A stretch of DNA of 64,000 bases from Enterococcus mediterraneensis (GCF_900604485.1 NZ_UWOP01000001.1:977501-1041500), one strand, 5' to 3'; positions 27,725 through 36,973 are shown, counted from the stretch's first letter. Program-made: numbers and translations. The notes: generated by a model not told the origin, from the sequence alone.

Positions 27725-28750
27725 TTATAAATTTTCTTGAAAAAAGGAAAGTGTCGGGAAATACAAAGTCATCGTCGTCCCTTTGCCAACAGCAGAATCA
27801 GCAGTCAATTCCACTCCTAATTGTTCCGCTAAATTCTTCGCCAGATACAATCCAAGACCCGTGGAATGAGTCTCGCTGTACCGACCATTACTGCCGGTAA
27901 ACCCTTTGTCAAAGATCCGGCGCAGATCTTCTTCCGGGATACCGATCCCCGTATCAATCAGCTGAAGAGCCACACCCTGCTGTTTTTTTGAGATCTGAAC
28001 GACGATCTGACCATTTTCCGGCGTATATTTCAACGCGTTCGATACTAATTGTCGGAAGATAAAACTCAGCCATTTGGCATCAGTCAAAACGATCTGATCT
28101 TCCCCTTCAATCGAGAATTGGATTTTTTTCTGAATAAAAACACTGGCTTGGTTACGGATGATTGGCTGGATGGTCTCTTTCAATGATGTCTCATGAATCA
28201 AATAATCCTTTGCAAAACTATCCAAACGGGCAACATACAATACCTGTTCCACATATTCGTCGATTTTTTTAAGTTCTGTTTCTAGTTGGCTGTATTTATC
28301 GTCAGAGATATCAAATTCAATAGATCTCAGCAACAATTGCGACGCGGCTAAAGGAACTTTGATCTCATGGACCCATGAATCTACATAGTCTTTTTGTTCC
28401 TGCTGACTGACCACTACTTGCTGCATAGCGCCTTGGTGTTCGCGGATCAGCTGATTGATATAATCCTGCTGTATTTTTTCTTCTTCATTCCGAGCACCAG
28501 TCATATAGTTTTGCATCGTGCCTTCTGCTTCATCGCTGTTTAATTTTTCCCACCAGCGCTTTTTATAAAAATAATGACCCGCCATAAAAAAGAACAGCAT
28601 TACACCTTCCAGCAAAACCAAATAAGCGATATTCCCCCAATCGATCTGCAGATTCGGTGATAACCACATGACAAATGCCGTTATCAGGACAAAACATCCC
28701 CAACCAACAAAGATCAGCCACTGGTCTTTCATGTATTTCGTTATTGTCAT
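27725..28750 (-). CDS. BceS-like sensor histidine kinase
   Basis: Short intramembrane-sensing kinase of 341 residues: two helices at about residues 12-29 and 42-60 with almost no external loop, then the phosphorylated His at 128 in SWVHEIKVPL, the N-box QLVSNALKYTPENG and the DTGIGIP loop. This is the BceS layout; such kinases sense peptide antibiotics through a partner BceAB ABC transporter. No such transporter gene is here. Start ATG 28750 follows AAGGAG at 7 bases; an earlier ATG overlaps the regulator stop codon without a ribosome site. Confidence 0.85.
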   Translation of the reverse strand: MTITKYMKDQWLIFVGWGCFVLITAFVMWLSPNLQIDWGNIAYLVLLEGVMLFFFMAGHYFYKKRWWEKLNSDEAEGTMQNYMTGARNEEEKIQQDYINQLIREHQGAMQQVVVSQQEQKDYVDSWVHEIKVPLAASQLLLRSIEFDISDDKYSQLETELKKIDEYVEQVLYVARLDSFAKDYLIHETSLKETIQPIIRNQASVFIQKKIQFSIEGEDQIVLTDAKWLSFIFRQLVSNALKYTPENGQIVVQISKKQQGVALQLIDTGIGIPEEDLRRIFDKGFTGSNGRYSETHSTGLGLYLAKNLAEQLGVELTADSAVGKGTTMTLYFPTLSFFQENL

Positions 28751-28770
28751 AAGCTGTCTCCTTCTTACCA

Positions 28771-29445
28771 TTAGGGAACGATGTAGCCCTGACCGACTTT
28801 GGTCTCGATATAGTCTTCAACGCCGGCCTGTTGGATCTTGCGGCGCAGACGATTGATATTGACAGTCAGCGTATTGTCATCTACAAAACGTTCATCTTCC
28901 CACAACGCTCGCAGCAATTTGTCCCGTGATAAGATCTTGCCATGGTTTTTCATGAGGATGTACAGCAAGCGATACTCGTTTTTACTGAGGTCGATTACTG
29001 TACCGTTGACTGTGACGGTGCTGTTATCGATATTCAGCACCAATCCGTTATGCTTTACTGTCTCATTGTCGCTTGCGGCATAATTATAGGATCGGCGCAG
29101 CAGTGCATTGATCTTTGCAATCAGAACATCGATCTCAAAAGGCTTTGTGACAAAATCGTCTGCGCCCATATTCATCGCCATGATCATGTCCATATTGGTA
29201 CTGCGACTGGAAATAAAAATGATCGGTACTTTTGATACTTCCCGGATCTTTTGACACCAATAATAACCATCAAATACTGGCAGATTGATATCCAAAAGTA
29301 TCAGTTGGGGCGCCTGCTCTTCAAAATCACTGTACACTTTTTCAAAATCGGTTGTCCCGAATACCTCAAATTGCCATTTTTTCAACTCTTCCATAATGAG
29401 CTGACGAATCACACTTTCGTCTTCTACGATCATGATTTTTGCCAT
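28771..29445 (-). CDS. BceR-like response regulator (OmpR family)
   Basis: The 224-residue regulator has the receiver acidic pocket E8-D9, the phospho-acceptor D52 in LLDINLP, the conserved K in TKPFEIDVL, and a C-terminal winged helix with NEYRLLYILMKN and the ETKVGQGYIV ending. It forms a pair with the BceS-like kinase, 20 bases apart. The start at 29445 is supported by AGGAGAG; the frame extends further but lacks homology. Targets are unknown but BceR systems usually control an ABC transporter or dlt/mprF genes. Confidence 0.9.
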   Translation of the reverse strand: MAKIMIVEDESVIRQLIMEELKKWQFEVFGTTDFEKVYSDFEEQAPQLILLDINLPVFDGYYWCQKIREVSKVPIIFISSRSTNMDMIMAMNMGADDFVTKPFEIDVLIAKINALLRRSYNYAASDNETVKHNGLVLNIDNSTVTVNGTVIDLSKNEYRLLYILMKNHGKILSRDKLLRALWEDERFVDDNTLTVNINRLRRKIQQAGVEDYIETKVGQGYIVP

Positions 29446-29544
29446 TTTTTTCTCTCTCCTAGCCATCATTTGTTTCAAGAGTAACAAATTTTTTTACACA
29501 AGACCAACCTAGCGTCCTTTTCTTAATAAAAGTTCATAGAACAA

Positions 29545-29620
29545 CAAAAAAGAAACTGTGCTGTCGGTCTTCACAAATCAACTATTTCTTGATCTGCCAG
29601 ACATACGGCACAATTTCTAT
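29545..29620 (-). terminator. Long interrupted-stem terminator
   Basis: Three nested arms pair in order: GAAACTGTGC/GCACAATTTC, TGTCGG/CCAGACA and ATCAA/TTGAT. On the minus strand TTTCTTTTTTG follows, so it ends transcription of the small membrane gene. Confidence 0.7.
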
Positions 29621-29628
29621 TGATTGAT

Positions 29629-29835
29629 TTATTCGATCACTAAAATTCCTTCTTCAACAATCTTTCCTAGGAATAAAAAGAATCCATCGGCTAATAACAA
29701 GCTCATATTTACACCGAAATACATCGACAATCGCTCGAACCAATCCGCTTTCGGCCGATGTTTTAGATAAAAATATACTAAAAAATTAACGCTATAAGTA
29801 AAAATAGTCAAACCAACGATCACATAAATACTCAT
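29629..29835 (-). CDS. Small two-helix membrane protein
   Basis: I do not recognise this 68-residue protein. It has two hydrophobic helices (about residues 5-24 and 40-60) joined by a basic loop KHRPKADW. The ATG at 29835 follows GGGTGG; the preceding in-frame TTG is within the ribosome site. It has its own terminator and sits between the phosphohexomutase and the two-component genes, so cotranscription with neither is likely. Confidence 0.65.
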   Translation of the reverse strand: MSIYVIVGLTIFTYSVNFLVYFYLKHRPKADWFERLSMYFGVNMSLLLADGFFLFLGKIVEEGILVIE

Positions 29836-29896
29836 CAAACCACCCGTTCCTAACCTTTTCTACCTTAATAATGCACTTTAATGGAATCGTTGTCAA

Positions 29897-31402
29897 TCAG
29901 ATTTTTGAAAGCAGTTTCGTTTGATCCACTTCCGGAAATTCCTCCAAGAAAACGTTCAATTCCTGTAGTACTTTAGGAATGATACCTTGGACATCATTTT
30001 CTACCTGCAGCACCAGCAGAGGTTCGTGAAGGCTCATTCGCAGCAAGAACCACCCGGAACCAAATGGCTCTTCTAAACGGATTCTGACTCCTTCATGGTT
30101 TTCTGGATCGATCTTCCAGCCGGTCACTTGATAGTCAGCCAATTTTTGGATGACTTCTTCTCCCAGTTGGCGATAATCGTCTTTTCTCAATGGAAAGCGG
30201 ACTTCGACCGTCTCAGCTGGTTGTTTCAGTTCTTGAAGAAACGAATCCAATGTTTGCTGATTTTTTTTGAGACTTGGTAAAAGCATCAATATTTTTGCGA
30301 TAACATACGCGCCATCATCCAAAAAGTAATTTTCTTTAAAGGCAGCGTGTCCACTGGTTTCGATAGCTAATTGACAGTCGATCCCTTCTTTGTTCAATTC
30401 GATGGCTTTATTAATGACGTTTCGATAGCCGGAGATGTAACGAACCTGCTTGCCTCCTAGGGCTTCGATAAACGTCCGCAGATGGTCAGATGTCGGTGAA
30501 TTGGTGACGATACTGGTGCCGGGATGTTCCGACAAAACGATCTTACTCAAAACAGCAATCAAATTATTACGATTCAGCGTACTGCCGCTAGCGGTTACTA
30601 CTGCCGCACGATCCACATCAGTATCAAAGATCACACCAAGGTCCGCCTGGTTATCCAAAACAGCCTTCTTGATACTTGCCATCGCCTCATCGTTATCTGG
30701 ATTGGGAATATGGTTGGGAAATCTGCCGTCAGGTTCTAAAAATTGTGAACCCGTCGTGTCCGCGCCCAAGCGCTGCAGTACATCCACAAAAAAACCGCCG
30801 GCGCCGTTTCCCGCATCCACAACGATCTTACATCCCGCTAATGGTTGTCGGCTGTTTGTACTGTCGCTGATTTTTTTTACCAGATCATCAATATACACGC
30901 TAATGAGGTCGGCTGTTGTGACAGTTCCTTGATGGCCATTCTCATTTTTTTGAAGATGTTCCAAAATAAACTGGATATCTTCTTTCTCCGCTCCGCCTTG
31001 CTTGGTAAAAATTTTCAGACCATTATAGTAATAAGGCAAATGACTAGCTGTCAGCATCACAGCGGCGTCACAGTTGAATTCTGGATATTGAGTACTCATA
31101 AACATCGCCGGTGTCGTTGCCAATTGAAAATCTATCACTTGAACGCCTTGTGCGGTTAGCTGTTGGATCAATGCCTTTTTCAGAGAATCTCCGCTGATTC
31201 GGCTGTCTTGTCCCACACCGATCGTTAATTTTCCTTCTTGATAAAGAGCTTCCTCTTTTCTCAGCCAACTGACTAATCCGTTAGCAATCAGTGTAACAGC
31301 TTCAGGAGTCAGATTTGCCGGAAAATCTTCTACAGCAATCGCGACACCTCGTATGTCAGAGCCGTTTTTCAAAGACAATAATTCATTTTTTTCTAGTTCC
31401 AT
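29897..31402 (-). CDS. Phosphoglucomutase/phosphomannomutase family protein
   Basis: Alpha-D-phosphohexomutase of 501 residues. The active serine is S120 in TASHLPYYYNG (the usual motif is TASHNP, so one position differs), the metal loop is DTDVDRAAVV, and ETSGHAAFKE is the sugar-binding loop. It converts hexose 1- and 6-phosphates, with glucose or mannose the likely substrate; glucosamine mutase is less likely. The ATG at 31402 is chosen because GAGG lies 9 bases upstream and homology starts here; the upstream 24 codons look unlike protein of the family. Confidence 0.85.
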   Translation of the reverse strand: MELEKNELLSLKNGSDIRGVAIAVEDFPANLTPEAVTLIANGLVSWLRKEEALYQEGKLTIGVGQDSRISGDSLKKALIQQLTAQGVQVIDFQLATTPAMFMSTQYPEFNCDAAVMLTASHLPYYYNGLKIFTKQGGAEKEDIQFILEHLQKNENGHQGTVTTADLISVYIDDLVKKISDSTNSRQPLAGCKIVVDAGNGAGGFFVDVLQRLGADTTGSQFLEPDGRFPNHIPNPDNDEAMASIKKAVLDNQADLGVIFDTDVDRAAVVTASGSTLNRNNLIAVLSKIVLSEHPGTSIVTNSPTSDHLRTFIEALGGKQVRYISGYRNVINKAIELNKEGIDCQLAIETSGHAAFKENYFLDDGAYVIAKILMLLPSLKKNQQTLDSFLQELKQPAETVEVRFPLRKDDYRQLGEEVIQKLADYQVTGWKIDPENHEGVRIRLEEPFGSGWFLLRMSLHEPLLVLQVENDVQGIIPKVLQELNVFLEEFPEVDQTKLLSKI

Positions 31403-31516
31403 TTTCGCTCGCCTCATCTCTTTTGATCTTATCATTGAAATCGCTTTACAAAAGTATAGCAAAAAGCGAAACAAATTACAGCTCTTTTTAAGTATTTTTT
31501 ACTTAAAATAGCAAAT

Positions 31517-31546
31517 AAAAAAGACTGCCTATAAAAAGGCAGTCCC
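31517..31546 (-). terminator. Terminator after the small acidic gene
   Basis: GACTGCCT and AGGCAGTC pair perfectly; TTTTTT follows on the minus strand. Confidence 0.8.
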
Positions 31547-31557
31547 TCAGTCATTTA

Positions 31558-31746
31558 TTATTTAGGTCGTAATTGATCTGCACCGGCAGCCGGAGTGTCT
31601 TTGATAACTTCTTCTAAAACAGTGTCTTCTTCTTTCTTTTCTTCGTCTAAATTCAGCTCTTTCTCCATCTCATCAATTTTTTCAAAGTTGTCCCCTTTAG
31701 AGTCTTTAGCTAGTTTAGCCAATTTATCGTCAAAATCTTTTGGCAT
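31558..31746 (-). CDS. Small acidic hypothetical protein
   Basis: A 62-residue, highly charged protein (about half Asp, Glu and Lys) with no recognisable domain, likely disordered or a single helix: LAKDSKGDNFEKIDEMEKEL. A strong GGAGG ribosome site and a dedicated terminator make it a credible gene. Function unknown. Confidence 0.6.
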   Translation of the reverse strand: MPKDFDDKLAKLAKDSKGDNFEKIDEMEKELNLDEEKKEEDTVLEEVIKDTPAAGADQLRPK

Positions 31747-31835
31747 AGAAAAAGCGCCTCCTTTCTTTTATGACTTAAGCTTATCACGCCTCGCCAAAAG
31801 AAGCGAACCAGATACACTTGCCATAAAGAAGAATT

Positions 31836-32456
31836 TTAAATTTTCGCAACTTCTACTTGCAGGATCGTTTTCAACTTTTCTGGCGCTACTTTCCGCGGAT
31901 CACTCAGATAGACTTCTTTATGATCTTTAGATATTCGCTGATACCCGGACTCTTCGATGAACTGATGCAGGCGTTCAAACGTTGCAGGCTCATCATCAAA
32001 ACTGCCGATATGCAGGACTTGCGCTACTTCTTTTTCCAGTATTGTCTCAAAACGGATCTCTGAGAACAAGTCTTCCGGGATCTTGCTTTTTGCCCGTTCC
32101 AAAGCTTCTGCGGCGACTGCAGGAGTCACAAAATCTGGTTGTTTGATCATTAGCGTATAGGCAAAATGATCTTTTTGCAGCTCTTGTCCATAATACTGTT
32201 CTTGAACGGTCCAATAGCCTTCTAAAGGATATACCGTGTATAACTGAAAATCCGGGATCTCCCAATCATTCTTTTGGCTCATGCGGATCGCATAAGCGGC
32301 AGGATACAATGCCGCTACACGTCTTTGAAAATCTTCTTTGTTCGGATCCCCGAGACCGTCGATCATAAAATATGATTGTTGCGGTAATAAAAGCAGTTCT
32401 GGTTTTTTCGTTTTGTATCTTGGCTCTGATTTGCGCCATTCGATTTTTTCACTCAT
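31836..32456 (-). CDS. GyrI-like small-molecule-binding domain protein
   Basis: The 206-residue protein opens MSEKIEWRKSEPRYKTKKPE and continues with a SYFMIDGLGDPN turn, the hallmark of the GyrI-like/SAV2588 stand-alone family. The two-fold alpha/beta repeat binds hydrophobic small molecules in relatives such as BmrR C-terminal domains and SbmC. No DNA-binding domain is attached. The ribosome site is weak. Its role is unknown; it lies 50 bases from pckA. Confidence 0.75.
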   Translation of the reverse strand: MSEKIEWRKSEPRYKTKKPELLLLPQQSYFMIDGLGDPNKEDFQRRVAALYPAAYAIRMSQKNDWEIPDFQLYTVYPLEGYWTVQEQYYGQELQKDHFAYTLMIKQPDFVTPAVAAEALERAKSKIPEDLFSEIRFETILEKEVAQVLHIGSFDDEPATFERLHQFIEESGYQRISKDHKEVYLSDPRKVAPEKLKTILQVEVAKI

Positions 32457-32506
32457 ACGTGCTCTTCTTTCTATCTATTGATGACAGTTGATTGTGTTCA
32501 CAGCCT

Positions 32507-34171
32507 TTAGCTTTTGACTCCCGCCTCTAATTGCTCGATCAGACGTTGGATCAATAAGGATGTTTCTTCCGGCAACGCGTTGTAGCCGTCATCAGCGGTG
32601 CTTTGCTTCGTTATAAATTCAAGACGGCTTTCCATCCGTTTTTTCAGTTGATCCAGATAGTTAGTATCAGTAAACTCGACTTCATATCCTTCAATCGGCA
32701 GGTAGCTCATGGCAGTTAGCGGACCAAATTCAACAAAATCAGCTTTTCCTTCAACGATTTTTTCGATAGCGCCTAAAGTGACTTGCGGAGTGACTTTTTT
32801 AGCGCCATAAAAGCCGGTATTCAAAATATAACAAGCAGTCTCTTGTTTGGCAAACAAATCTCTGAAATCAGCGTAATCTTCTCTTAATGGATAACAGCGG
32901 AAAGGGTTGGCGAAAGGCTCGATCACCAATTTTTCCAGATTGACGTTGCCGACGACATTTTCAGCTGACGAGCGTTTCGTCGCTAATGTCAAACCGAAAA
33001 CAGCGGCCAGCACAGGATCGTCGATTCTTACCACCGGCGGCAGACTGTCATCTTTCATGATCCAAAAAACCGCATCGATTTTTTCTGCCAGATAATCGAC
33101 CCGATCCGGTGTAACATAACGGGATTTGACAGTCCGACCATTGCCATTGCGAATGTCTTGTGTCACAAGGACTTTTTGATTGTTTTCATCCAGTGTGACG
33201 CCAACATTTTGACAAGTTAAAAAATAATCGACTGATGGATCACTTAAAGGATAATCCTGTGTTTTATCAAAATAAGCCGGCTCCAGTGCGGTCGTACTGC
33301 CTTTTTCCTTATTGATGACGAAGGCGTCGTCATGAAGCACATCTACATGATATTTGTCTCCGTGTTTGGCCAATGTGATCGTTGATTTGCCGGAACCGGA
33401 AAGACCAAATGCGGCCATCGTATATTTTCTATCAGGCAAATGATATTGTTTCATTCCACCATGACAAGCAACAAACCCGTTACGATGCGCTGTCCCCCAA
33501 GCCAACGTCAATGTCGCTTTTTTCAATTCTCCGAAATATCGCAATCCTAAAATCGCCGCGACATTATGGGCAGGGTCGAATAACGCCAAACCGTTAGGAA
33601 AGTCTGGATGGCTCCAATATGGATCAGCATACACATAAAGATCATTTTCTGAATAAGCCGTTGAACGTTGATAAAGCTTAGACATCCCTTGAGTAACGAT
33701 TTGAAAGTTCAACAGATAGGAGTAGAAATTCATCTCGAAGCCTTCCGCGATCATCAAGTGGCTTTGTACCATGAATTCCGGATCTAGTCCCACCACGGCT
33801 TTGCCGGAGTAAAATTTACGCATGGTTCCTTGATAAAGCGCTTCTCGTAAAATTCCGCGATAATATTCCGCGTCGATTCCGGGTTGACCAATGATCCTGC
33901 GGGCAGCCGCGGTTCTTCCTACTATTTTGCCGTCGTTGGCGACTAATACTTTCGCGTCTTCCGGCAATCCCAACTCTTGGGTATGGATGACAGGCATGTC
34001 TGTTACCGTCGTTCCCGGTGCATCTTTTGCTAGTTCATAAGCTTCTTTTAAGTCAGCTACTTCATAGACATTATTGCCATAAAAAGCCGACTCGATCATA
34101 GTTTTGAAACTTGAAAATAAAGGATTTTTCGGAGAAATATCCGATCTTGTAAAACGATTGATAGTTGCCAT
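32507..34171 (-). CDS. pckA: Phosphoenolpyruvate carboxykinase (ATP), divergent Lactobacillales type
   Basis: The enzyme links oxaloacetate and PEP with ATP. At 554 residues it is of the ATP-dependent class by its nucleotide loop GLSGSGKST at 256-264, AWGTAHRNGFVACHG upstream of it, and the VLHDDAF metal site. The N-terminus (FTRSDISPKNPLFSSF) and several loops differ from B. subtilis PckA, and I read it as the divergent form found in lactobacilli and enterococci. Start ATG 34171 follows GGAGG; the longer frame begins at a TTG inside that ribosome site. A promoter and a cre-like site sit just upstream, as expected for a gluconeogenic gene. Confidence 0.85.
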   Translation of the reverse strand: MATINRFTRSDISPKNPLFSSFKTMIESAFYGNNVYEVADLKEAYELAKDAPGTTVTDMPVIHTQELGLPEDAKVLVANDGKIVGRTAAARRIIGQPGIDAEYYRGILREALYQGTMRKFYSGKAVVGLDPEFMVQSHLMIAEGFEMNFYSYLLNFQIVTQGMSKLYQRSTAYSENDLYVYADPYWSHPDFPNGLALFDPAHNVAAILGLRYFGELKKATLTLAWGTAHRNGFVACHGGMKQYHLPDRKYTMAAFGLSGSGKSTITLAKHGDKYHVDVLHDDAFVINKEKGSTTALEPAYFDKTQDYPLSDPSVDYFLTCQNVGVTLDENNQKVLVTQDIRNGNGRTVKSRYVTPDRVDYLAEKIDAVFWIMKDDSLPPVVRIDDPVLAAVFGLTLATKRSSAENVVGNVNLEKLVIEPFANPFRCYPLREDYADFRDLFAKQETACYILNTGFYGAKKVTPQVTLGAIEKIVEGKADFVEFGPLTAMSYLPIEGYEVEFTDTNYLDQLKKRMESRLEFITKQSTADDGYNALPEETSLLIQRLIEQLEAGVKS

Positions 34172-34194
34172 ATACAGTTCCTCCAATCATATAA

Positions 34195-34208
34195 TTAAAG
34201 CGCTTACT
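34195..34208 (-). promoter_or_regulatory. cre-like site of pckA
   Basis: AGTAAGCGCTTTAA (minus strand) differs at two positions from TGWNANCGNTNWCA. It lies 10 bases downstream of the -10 box, a position where CcpA would repress. Confidence 0.55.
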
Positions 34209-34217
34209 ATTATTATA

Positions 34218-34246
34218 ATTATAATATAATCAGAGAAATCTGTCTT
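34218..34246 (-). promoter_or_regulatory. Promoter of pckA
   Basis: AAGACA, a 17-base spacer and TATAAT on the minus strand. Confidence 0.65.
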
Positions 34247-34259
34247 GCTTGCCCCTCAG

Positions 34260-34760
34260 CTAGTCTTTGACATGTAAAACACCTTCATGTTCCAATAATT
34301 GTTTTTTCAAAGCTACACCGCCGCGGAAACCGGTCAATCTGCCGTTTTTTCCGATTACTCGATGACAAGGAACTACGATCATCAATGGATTTCTGCCTAC
34401 CGCATTTGCTACTGCACGCACGCCTTTTTCATTTTTGATATTTTGCACTAACTGACTGTAGGTCTGTACTTGCCCGAATGGGATCCTCAACAGCTGTTGC
34501 CAGACAGATTTTTGAAAGTCAGTTCCTTTCATATCCAATGGCAAATCAAACGAATGGCGATTTCCTGTAAAATATTCCTTGAGCTGGCGGACAGCTTCTT
34601 CGTTTTTGGGGGCATCTTGGACAAAGCGATAACCTTTAAAAAATACCGGCAGTTCAACATCCGCATCTTTTGCCAATCCTACATAAGCCAGACCCTTATC
34701 AGTAGAAGCTGCGATGTAATCTTCTCCAGCTGTAAAAGTATCGTAAAACAATGTATCCAT
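34260..34760 (-). CDS. ogt: Methylated-DNA-protein cysteine methyltransferase
   Basis: Repairs O6-alkylguanine by a one-time transfer to its own cysteine, C132 in PCHRVIG. The helix-turn-helix ahead of it reads GQVQTYSQLV, and the C-terminal GFRGGVALKK loop is standard. At 166 residues it matches Ogt. The ATG at 34760 follows AAGGAG; an ATG 11 codons upstream is possible but has no ribosome site. Confidence 0.93.
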   Translation of the reverse strand: MDTLFYDTFTAGEDYIAASTDKGLAYVGLAKDADVELPVFFKGYRFVQDAPKNEEAVRQLKEYFTGNRHSFDLPLDMKGTDFQKSVWQQLLRIPFGQVQTYSQLVQNIKNEKGVRAVANAVGRNPLMIVVPCHRVIGKNGRLTGFRGGVALKKQLLEHEGVLHVKD

Positions 34761-34833
34761 CTTGATCGCTCCTTTTTCAAATTGTTTATTCATTATATAC
34801 CACTCTTGACTTGCTGACTAAAAAAAGAACCTG

Positions 34834-34896
34834 AAAAATAGACCCTCAAAATAACATTTCCACCAGCGATGGTTTGTTTTTTAAGAGGATCTATTA
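34834..34896 (-). terminator. Interrupted-stem terminator after the PH-domain operon
   Basis: AATAGACCCTC pairs with GAGGATCTATT (one mismatch) and an inner CCA/TGG stem lies between; TTTTTC follows on the minus strand. Confidence 0.65.
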
Positions 34897-34901
34897 AGTG
34901 C

Positions 34902-36365
34902 TCAAAACCGGTTGATTGTTCGATCAGCTAAAAAAGAATGTTTCAGCTCATCGATCGCTGTTTTATCGATAAAACTCAACGCGACTCTTTCCGCAGAAGT
35001 ACCGGTCTTTAAATAAAATTTGATATGTCCGATCTTCTTCTTGAACAACCAGCGTGTCGTTTTTTCCGTAAATGATTGGATCTTTTCTCTCTCCACGACT
35101 GTTTGGACTTTTGACAAGCCGGTAAATGTTTGGATACAGATCCGAGACGCAGTCTGAATGGCATATCCTTGATAATGGGCTTCCAGCCAAGCAACCAGCA
35201 GCAATACCAACAATAACAGACTTATCGCAAGACCTGCCCAAAAATTAAAATAGAAACCCAGCAAGATGACCGGCAGCAAAACAAGCAGCGGCCAACGCCA
35301 AAAGTACCATATTTTTTTACGAGACGCGTATCGGATCCGCGGTTTCGTAAATTCCCATTCCGGTAGTAGCGCTTGAAGATTGTCATACAACTGTGCATCT
35401 GCGATGATCGGCAAAAAGTAAATTTTGGCACTTTCCTTTTCTTCTTGTCCTCCTGCCAACAATAATTCAACAGAAGAGATACCTAATAACTTACGGATCA
35501 ATTGCTGACGGATCTTGATACCTTGAATTTTTTTCAATGGGATCTTTTGGACACGCCGTTCTAAAAGACCGCTTTCGATAGTCAATGTAGTTTCTTGGCG
35601 GCTGATCTTGAAATTATAGTATTGGAAAAAACTTTTCATCACTGATAAAACAGCCAATACCAATACGGACAGCGCAACAAGTCCTGCTACTAACAGCCAG
35701 CCGGCCCTGATCAGCTTTTCCGACGCAGATACGGCTTGTTCTACCCAATCAGCAGGAATAAAGTCATTAAAAAAAACGGCAACTGCAATCGCAACTGTCA
35801 GCATGCTGAGATCCGTCAAACCAAAAAGCAGGATCTGTCCATTCGTTATATGATACGTATACCCGGATTCTTCAACTTCTGGTTCAACCGCTTCTGCTGC
35901 AAGATCGGCTGTTCCTGTTTTTTTGCGAAGACGATAATTTTCGATCGTATGGACCAGTTCTTCATTGACTGCCGGCATCGATGCCTCCGCTTTTTCAGTA
36001 GATCCACCCCCAGCAGTTTCGATCAGCAGTTCTACGATATGGAAAGGTTGCAGAAAAAACCATTGTTTCTGTTTGACTGTTTGGATACGTTCATAAGGAA
36101 TATCTGTTTCATGTTTACGGAACACGCCTGAATAAATAATGATTTTCTCCGGAGAAATCTGATACGCCTGCGTAAAATATCTCACCAGCGCTATGCCGAC
36201 GATCCCTGCGATAAGTACTAAAATAGCAGCGATCCCCAACCATCCTTGCTTTGCTAAGCGTCCCCCATTGATAAAAACCACTATGAAAAGAAAGAACCAA
36301 TTTTTGATTTCTTGAAACAGAAAAAGGACTAGCGCTAATGGATGGAATCGTTTTTTCTCAGACAT
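34902..36365 (-). CDS. Bacterial PH-domain membrane protein, YdbT-like
   Basis: The 487-residue protein contains three bacterial PH (bPH_2, formerly DUF304) domains separated by membrane-helix pairs (about 13-55, 180-240 and 355-395). Repeated ERIQTVKQ, PLKKIQGIKI and EREKIQSFTE strands mark each domain. B. subtilis YdbS and YdbT carry the same pair and affect resistance to membrane-active peptides. The start overlaps the upstream gene by 8 bases, so translation is coupled. Confidence 0.85.
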   Translation of the reverse strand: MSEKKRFHPLALVLFLFQEIKNWFFLFIVVFINGGRLAKQGWLGIAAILVLIAGIVGIALVRYFTQAYQISPEKIIIYSGVFRKHETDIPYERIQTVKQKQWFFLQPFHIVELLIETAGGGSTEKAEASMPAVNEELVHTIENYRLRKKTGTADLAAEAVEPEVEESGYTYHITNGQILLFGLTDLSMLTVAIAVAVFFNDFIPADWVEQAVSASEKLIRAGWLLVAGLVALSVLVLAVLSVMKSFFQYYNFKISRQETTLTIESGLLERRVQKIPLKKIQGIKIRQQLIRKLLGISSVELLLAGGQEEKESAKIYFLPIIADAQLYDNLQALLPEWEFTKPRIRYASRKKIWYFWRWPLLVLLPVILLGFYFNFWAGLAISLLLLVLLLVAWLEAHYQGYAIQTASRICIQTFTGLSKVQTVVEREKIQSFTEKTTRWLFKKKIGHIKFYLKTGTSAERVALSFIDKTAIDELKHSFLADRTINRF

Positions 36366-36849
36366 CTTCTTGTACCACCTTTATCAGTTCGATGATCTGC
36401 TGACGCAATTCCATCGCTTCCTGTACATCCAGTCCAGCGATATGATGGCTGGTAGCAGCTGTATGGATCACGATCTCCATGAGATTTTCTTGTCGTAAAA
36501 ATGGACCCTGCTCGGTTTCCACGTGCTGGATTCGATTCATAGGGACATAAGTAAGGGAGCGGAAAATAAATCCTTTTTGAAAAGCAATATCTTCCGAGGT
36601 GATCTCATACCGATGGAATCTATAACGGTAAGGGATCAAGATCAAAGAAGCCGCTCCGCTCAACAGCAATAGCAAAAAATAGCCGCTCAAGATCCAGACC
36701 CAAGCACCTTGTAATTGATCGAACCACGCCAAAGCAGCTGTTACCGCGATTCCTATCAATAAAAAAATCCCGATGGTCAAATAAGTATTTTTGCGCCAAA
36801 CAGCTTTTATTCTGGGGGGCATCTGCTTCGTCAATAACGGGTAATCCAT
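36358..36849 (-). CDS. Bacterial PH-domain protein, YdbS-like
   Basis: The 163-residue partner of the YdbT-like protein: two hydrophobic helices (about residues 24-40 and 47-68) followed by one bPH_2 domain with YVPMNRIQHVETEQGP. The ribosome site is AAGGAGA before ATG 36849. Together the pair looks like a membrane-envelope module, as in B. subtilis ydbS-ydbT. The function is inferred from that relative only. Confidence 0.85.
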   Translation of the reverse strand: MDYPLLTKQMPPRIKAVWRKNTYLTIGIFLLIGIAVTAALAWFDQLQGAWVWILSGYFLLLLLSGAASLILIPYRYRFHRYEITSEDIAFQKGFIFRSLTYVPMNRIQHVETEQGPFLRQENLMEIVIHTAATSHHIAGLDVQEAMELRQQIIELIKVVQEDV

Positions 36850-36973
36850 TTATGTTCTCTCCTTAGAGTTGCAATTTCTGGGTTGCTCAATGTAATTGTT
36901 CTCATAATACCGCGAAACCGATCGTTCCGTCTAGTAGTGATTTGTGCTGTAAGACAGATAAAATAAAGAACGT

